From positions 1 through 10,077 of the forward strand of contig DASXZO010000177.1 of the NCBI GenBank assembly GCA_036501845.1: DNA of 10,077 nucleotides, written 5' to 3'. Positions 6,386 to 10,077 of the stretch are shown piece after piece. The stretch is from JBBREP01 sp036501845 (GTDB lineage: Bacteria; Actinomycetota; Acidimicrobiia; IMCC26256; PALSA-610). Position 1 is the stretch's first letter, and each line of letters starts with the position of its first letter. Position numbers and translations under genes: made by a program. The notes beneath the pieces were generated by a model. The model did no database searches. It worked only from the letters and a program-made list of their open reading frames with translations, and was not told where the DNA came from.

Positions 6386-8602
6386 ATGCCGAAACGCATC
6401 GCGTATCGCACGTGCCCGCTCTGTGAGGCCACGTGCGGCCTGGAGCTCCACCTCGACGATCGCGCGATCACGCTCGTGCGCGGCGACAAGGACGACGTGT
6501 TCTCGCACGGCTTCATCTGCCCGAAGGGCAGCGCCATCAACCATCTCGAGTCGGATCCCGATCGGGTGCGTGTGCCACAGATTCGCGATCGCGCCACCAA
6601 CACCTGGCGCGACGCGACGTGGGACGAGGCGTTCGCGCACATCGAGGCGCGGCTGCTTCCGATCATCGCCGAGCATGGCAACGACGCCCTCGCGCTCTAC
6701 CTCGGCAACCCGAGCGTGCACAGCATCGGCCCGCAGCTCTACAACCGCGTGCTCGGTCAGGCGGCGCGCACGCGCAACGTGTTCAGCGCGTCGACCGTCG
6801 ACCAGATGCCGAAGCAGGTGTCGGCCGCGCTGATGTTCGGCACCGGTCTGTCGGTGCCGATCCCCGACATCGACCACACCGATTACCTGCTCGTGCTCGG
6901 CGCGAACCCGTTCGCTTCGAACGGTTCGTTGATGACCGCGCCCGATGTGCCCGGCCGCCTGCGTGCGATCAGGGCGCGCGGCGGGCGCATCGTGGTGGTG
7001 GATCCGCGGCGTTCGAAGACGGCCGAGGAGTCGGACGAGTGGGTGGCGATCGTGCCCGGCACCGACGCGCACCTGCTGCTCGCGATGGCCCAGGTGCTGT
7101 TCGCCGACGACCTCGTGCAGGTCGGTGATCACCTGGCGCCGTGGGTGGCGGGCCTCGACACCGTGCGTGAGGTGGTGGGGCCGTTCACGCCCGAAGCAGT
7201 GGAGCCGATGTGCGGCGTGCCCGCCTCGGTGATCCGGCGGCTCGCGCACGAGCTCGCGGCCGCGCCCACCGCTGCCGTCTACGGGCGCATCGGCACGTGC
7301 GTGCAGGAGTTCGGCACCGTGGCGTCGTGGGCCGTCGACGTGCTGAATGTGCTCACCGGCAACCTCGACCGGCGCGGTGGCGCGATGTTCAATCTCCCGG
7401 CGATCGGCGGTGGCAACACCGGCGGCACCCCCGGCCGCGGTCGTGGGGTGCGGTTCGGTCGGCGCTCGTCGCGAGTGCGCGCCATGCCCGAGGTGTTCGG
7501 CGAGCTGCCGGTGGTGTGCCTCGCCGAGGAGATCGACACGCCGGGCGACGGTCAGGTGCACGCGCTCATCACGGTCGCGGGGAACCCGGTGCTGTCGAAC
7601 CCGGGCTCGCAACGCCTCGACGCCGCGCTCGCGTCGCTCGACTTCATGGTGAGCATCGACATCTATCGCAACGAGACCACGCGTCACGCCGACGTGATCC
7701 TGCCGCCCGAATCGCTGCTCGCACGCGGTCACTACGACGTGGCGCTGCGCTCGCTCGCGATCCGCAACGTGGCCACCTACTCGGCGCCGATCGTGGAGCT
7801 CGAGTCGCACGAGCACCCGGAGTGGGCCACGATGGCGCGCCTCGCGGGTGTGCTGCAGGGCCTTGGTTCCTCGGCCGACGTGGCCCAGCAGGTGGACGCG
7901 GCGGTGATCGGGATGCTCGTCGACAAGGCGGAGGCGCGTGCGGGCACCGATGCCGGCGAGCTGCTCGCCACGATCAGCGCCAACGGCCGGCACGGTCCCG
8001 AGCGCATGCTCGACCTCATGCTGCGCACCGGTCCCTACGAGCTCACGCTCGACCACCTGATCGTGCAGCCGCACGGCATCGATCTCGGACCGTTGCAGCC
8101 GCGCATCCCTGAGGTGTTGCGCACTGCCACCGGCCGCATCGAGCTCGCGCCGGAGATGATCATCGACGACGTGCGCGAGCGCGTCGTGCCCGCGCTCGCG
8201 CGCCGGCCGAACGGTGGTCTCGTGCTGATTGGCCGTCGCGACCTGCGCTCGAACAACTCGTGGATGCACAACGTGCGCGTGTTGGTGAAGGGCAAGCCGC
8301 GTTGCACACTGCACGTGCATCCCGACGACGCGCGCTCGCGCGCACTCGTCGACGGTGCCAAGGCCAAGGTGATGTCGCAGACCGGTGAGCTCGAGATCGC
8401 GGTGGAGGTGACCGACGCGATCCGCCCGGGTGTGGTGAGCATCCCGCACGGCTGGGGTCACGACGTCGACGGTGTCGACCTGTCGATCGCGCGTGAGCAC
8501 GCGGGCGTGAACACCAACGTGCTGACGTCTACCGACACGTTCGACGTGCTCTCGGGCAACGCCGTGCTCAGCGGCATCCCAGTGGAGGTCGTCGCCACCT
8601 GA
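6386..8602 (+). CDS. Molybdopterin-dependent oxidoreductase, Rv0197-like
   Basis: The 738-residue product belongs to the DMSO reductase/formate dehydrogenase superfamily, which binds a bis-pyranopterin molybdenum or tungsten cofactor. A [4Fe-4S] site is formed by C10, C13, C17 and C45 (CPLCEATC and CPKG), with K47 in the usual place between cluster and cofactor. Cofactor-binding segments include LLVLGANPFASNGS (168-181), VVVDPRRSKTAEESD (203-217), ITVAGNPVLSNPG (395-407) and ETTRHADVILPPES (430-443). The C-terminal domain starts near RRDLRSNNSWMHN. At the position of the usual Cys/Sec ligand the protein reads STVDQMPK (136-143), suggesting D139. A Gly/Arg-rich loop (341-365) is notable. There is no twin-arginine signal, so it is cytoplasmic. 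The overall pattern recalls mycobacterial Rv0197-type proteins of unknown substrate. The ribosome binding site is weak, and no electron-transfer subunit or cofactor gene is adjacent. The family is certain; the reaction is unknown. Confidence 0.93.
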   Translation: MPKRIAYRTCPLCEATCGLELHLDDRAITLVRGDKDDVFSHGFICPKGSAINHLESDPDRVRVPQIRDRATNTWRDATWDEAFAHIEARLLPIIAEHGNDALALYLGNPSVHSIGPQLYNRVLGQAARTRNVFSASTVDQMPKQVSAALMFGTGLSVPIPDIDHTDYLLVLGANPFASNGSLMTAPDVPGRLRAIRARGGRIVVVDPRRSKTAEESDEWVAIVPGTDAHLLLAMAQVLFADDLVQVGDHLAPWVAGLDTVREVVGPFTPEAVEPMCGVPASVIRRLAHELAAAPTAAVYGRIGTCVQEFGTVASWAVDVLNVLTGNLDRRGGAMFNLPAIGGGNTGGTPGRGRGVRFGRRSSRVRAMPEVFGELPVVCLAEEIDTPGDGQVHALITVAGNPVLSNPGSQRLDAALASLDFMVSIDIYRNETTRHADVILPPESLLARGHYDVALRSLAIRNVATYSAPIVELESHEHPEWATMARLAGVLQGLGSSADVAQQVDAAVIGMLVDKAEARAGTDAGELLATISANGRHGPERMLDLMLRTGPYELTLDHLIVQPHGIDLGPLQPRIPEVLRTATGRIELAPEMIIDDVRERVVPALARRPNGGLVLIGRRDLRSNNSWMHNVRVLVKGKPRCTLHVHPDDARSRALVDGAKAKVMSQTGELEIAVEVTDAIRPGVVSIPHGWGHDVDGVDLSIAREHAGVNTNVLTSTDTFDVLSGNAVLSGIPVEVVAT

Positions 8603-8608
8603 TCGGGC

Positions 8609-9832
8609 TCAGTCCGAGCGTGATCGATCGAGTTCCGTGAGCACTTCGTCGGTGTGCTCACCGAGCAGTGGCGCTCGGAACCGTGGGCGCGCGGGTGTGC
8701 CGTGGAAGTCGGCCGGGGTCGCGACCATCGACATCGAGCCGTGCTCGTCGGGCACTTCCACCACGCCACCCGCGGCGTGGAACTGGGCATCGCCGAGGAG
8801 GTCGTCGACCGAGTTCACCGGCGACCAGAAGAAGTCGGGTTCGCCGGCGAAGATCTCGGCCCATTCGACGAGCGGTTTGGTGGCGAAGATCGCGTCGAGC
8901 TCGCCGATCAGCTCGCGTGCGTTGGTGAAGCGGGCGCGCGGCGTGGCGAAGCGCTCGTCGGTGAGCCAGTCGGGATGGCCGACGGCGCGCGCGAGCGGTG
9001 GCCAGTGGCGTTCACCTTCGAGCCCCACGATCCAGAAGCGTCGACCGTCACCCGCCGTGTAGTTGTTGATCGCGGGATTGCCCATCGATTCGCGCGAGCC
9101 GACGAGCACCGACCGTCCCCACATCAGTGCGATGTTCACGTCGAAGCCGATGGTGTACGCGCCCTGGCGCAGCAGCGAGGTCGACACCAACTGGCCCTTG
9201 CCGGTTCGCTCGCGCGAGAACAACGCCGCGCTGATCATCGCGGCCGCGGTCATTGCCACGCTGTGATCGCCCATGCCGCCGCGCTGGAACGGGAGCTGAC
9301 CGCCGCTGGGCGTGAGCGCCGCGGCGAGCCCTGATCGGGCCCAGAACGCGGCGATGTCGTAGGCGGGCCGGTCGGCGTCGTCGCCATCGAGGCCGTAGCC
9401 GGTGATGATGCCGTACACGAGGCGTTCGTTGCGCGCACGCAGCGAGTCGGCGTCGAGTCCGAGGCGAGCGAGCGCCGACGCGCGGATGTTGGTGAGGAAC
9501 ACATCGGCCGTGTCGGTGAGCTCGAGCGCTCGGGCGCGCCCTTCTTGGCTGCCGAGGTCGAGCACCACGCTGCGCTTGGCGCGGTTGTCGAGCTCGAACG
9601 GCGGGTTCGACGGCAGGTCGCCGCCGAGCATGCGCTGAAACGTGCGCGCGGGGTCGCCGTTCGGCGGCTCGATCTTGACCACGTCGGCGCCCCAGTCGGC
9701 GAGGATGCCGCCGGCACCCGGCCCGGCGACCCACACGCCGAGCTCCACCACCCGCACCCCTTCGAGGGGACCGCGGTTCGATCGCTGCGGATCGGTCGTC
9801 TCGGTCGTCGGCGTCGACTGCACGCTGGTCAC
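8609..9832 (-). CDS. CaiB/BaiF (class III) CoA-transferase family protein
   Basis: This 407-residue protein matches the length and layout of class III CoA-transferases, which move CoA between carboxylic acids, and of the related alpha-methylacyl-CoA racemases. Family marks are GPLEGVRVVELGVWVAGPGA (21-40), LADWGADVVKIEPPNGDPAR (44-63), LDNRAKRSVVLDL (81-93), DVFLTNIR (110-117), and RPAYDIAAFWARSG (155-168). D159 sits where the catalytic aspartate that carries the acyl/CoA intermediate is found. GGMGDHSVA follows, as expected. The start is GTG at 9832 because it overlaps the upstream stop as GTGA; a longer reading to 9997 would overlap the upstream gene by about 170 bases and has an Arg-rich, out-of-frame look. 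It is cytoplasmic. It is probably co-transcribed with the dehydrogenase in acyl-CoA breakdown; the substrate cannot be told from sequence. It converges on the oxidoreductase gene with six bases between stops. Confidence 0.92.
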   Translation of the reverse strand: MTSVQSTPTTETTDPQRSNRGPLEGVRVVELGVWVAGPGAGGILADWGADVVKIEPPNGDPARTFQRMLGGDLPSNPPFELDNRAKRSVVLDLGSQEGRARALELTDTADVFLTNIRASALARLGLDADSLRARNERLVYGIITGYGLDGDDADRPAYDIAAFWARSGLAAALTPSGGQLPFQRGGMGDHSVAMTAAAMISAALFSRERTGKGQLVSTSLLRQGAYTIGFDVNIALMWGRSVLVGSRESMGNPAINNYTAGDGRRFWIVGLEGERHWPPLARAVGHPDWLTDERFATPRARFTNARELIGELDAIFATKPLVEWAEIFAGEPDFFWSPVNSVDDLLGDAQFHAAGGVVEVPDEHGSMSMVATPADFHGTPARPRFRAPLLGEHTDEVLTELDRSRSD

Positions 9833-10077
9833 TTGCGCAGCGCCGCGGCGAACGCGCCCATTCCCGCGAGGTACTGGTCGCAGTTGGCGGTCTTGTCGAC
9901 CACCATCTGCTTGGCGTCGAGGCCACCCGGGAAGATGGGCGGCGTGTAGTACTCGAAGCCGTCGGCGGCGATGGCCTCGGCGATCTCGGTGGCGCACTCG
10001 ATCGCCGGAACCTTCTCGATCTCGAACAGCGCGTCCACGTTGCCGGGCTGGTCCCAGATCTCGGTGGCGATCGGTCC
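9829..10077 (-). CDS. Probable short-chain dehydrogenase, C-terminal part
   Basis: Only the last 82 codons are in the window, and the frame stays open to the edge, so the gene continues to the right. The visible end, from EIWDQPGN through AIECATEIAEAIAADGFEYY and then a PGG segment to DKTANCDQYLAGM, resembles the C-terminal substrate-loop and helix region of classical short-chain dehydrogenases, where an E-A--I--AI---F-YY-P pattern is common. The NAD(P)-binding TGxxxGIG motif and YxxxK active site would be off the window, so the assignment is tentative. The stop overlaps the start of the CoA-transferase by four bases (GTGA), implying one operon and related metabolism. A GTG at 10038 is not a likely start because the frame reads sensibly upstream of it. 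Confidence 0.55.
   Translation of the reverse strand, partial: GPIATEIWDQPGNVDALFEIEKVPAIECATEIAEAIAADGFEYYTPPIFPGGLDAKQMVVDKTANCDQYLAGMGAFAAALRK

Noticed and set aside
6089..8500. An 803-codon open frame on the minus strand opposite the oxidoreductase gene.
   Set aside because: Its product is His/Arg-rich without any recognisable domain, and it is fully antisense to a clear molybdopterin enzyme. It is the usual GC-rich shadow of a strongly codon-biased gene.
6386..8602. Annotation of the molybdoenzyme as formate dehydrogenase alpha subunit.
   Set aside because: The cysteine or selenocysteine ligand expected for formate dehydrogenases is not visible at the corresponding position, and no partner subunit genes are nearby.
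9833..9997. N-terminal extension of the CoA-transferase by 55 codons.
   Set aside because: It is Arg/His-rich, overlaps the coding end of the dehydrogenase, and the GTGA stop-start overlap at 9829-9832 gives a natural start.

Overview
The window is GC-rich, tightly packed bacterial DNA, most likely from a high-GC actinobacterium. The main reason is a complete four-gene conservon (cvnA-B-C-D), an arrangement typical of Actinobacteria. The Rv0197-like molybdopterin oxidoreductase and the pairing of a short-chain dehydrogenase with a class III CoA-transferase fit the same group. An Acidimicrobiia-type organism is possible, but I cannot fix the class from sequence reading alone.

Layout. Bases 1-51 are three perfect copies of a 17-bp unit; the last copy contains the end of the GTPase gene. 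Bases 39-4314 (minus strand) are one operon, in transcription order: cvnA, a membrane sensor kinase-like protein with a long acidic, proline-rich tail; cvnB, a Roadblock/LC7 protein; cvnC, a DUF742 protein; and cvnD, a Ras-like small GTPase. The junctions are a 1-base overlap, a 4-base gap and a 20-base overlap, so translation is probably coupled. Bases 4315-4460 separate cvnA from a divergent plus-strand gene. That gene (4461-6323) encodes a 620-residue coiled-coil protein that I read as a degenerate SMC/SbcC-like ATPase. It is followed on the same strand by a 738-residue soluble molybdopterin oxidoreductase (6386-8602). Facing it, only 6 bases away, is a minus-strand pair: the 3' end of a probable short-chain dehydrogenase (9829 to the window edge) and a CaiB/BaiF-type CoA-transferase (8609-9832), joined by a 4-base GTGA overlap.

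How the parts work together. The Cvn proteins are expected to form a membrane-associated signalling assembly: CvnA senses at the membrane, CvnB and CvnC act as partners or regulators, and CvnD is the GTP switch. The dehydrogenase and CoA-transferase look like part of an acyl-CoA catabolic operon entering from the right. The oxidoreductase has no visible electron-transfer partner here and its substrate is unknown. The most novel-looking items are the coiled-coil protein with apparently ruined ATPase motifs divergent from the conservon, the aspartate at the likely molybdenum-ligand position of the oxidoreductase, the large tail of CvnA with its separate C-terminal basic module, and Shine-Dalgarno sequences lying in hairpin loops at two conservon junctions. 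I see no tRNA, rRNA, CRISPR array or mobile element.
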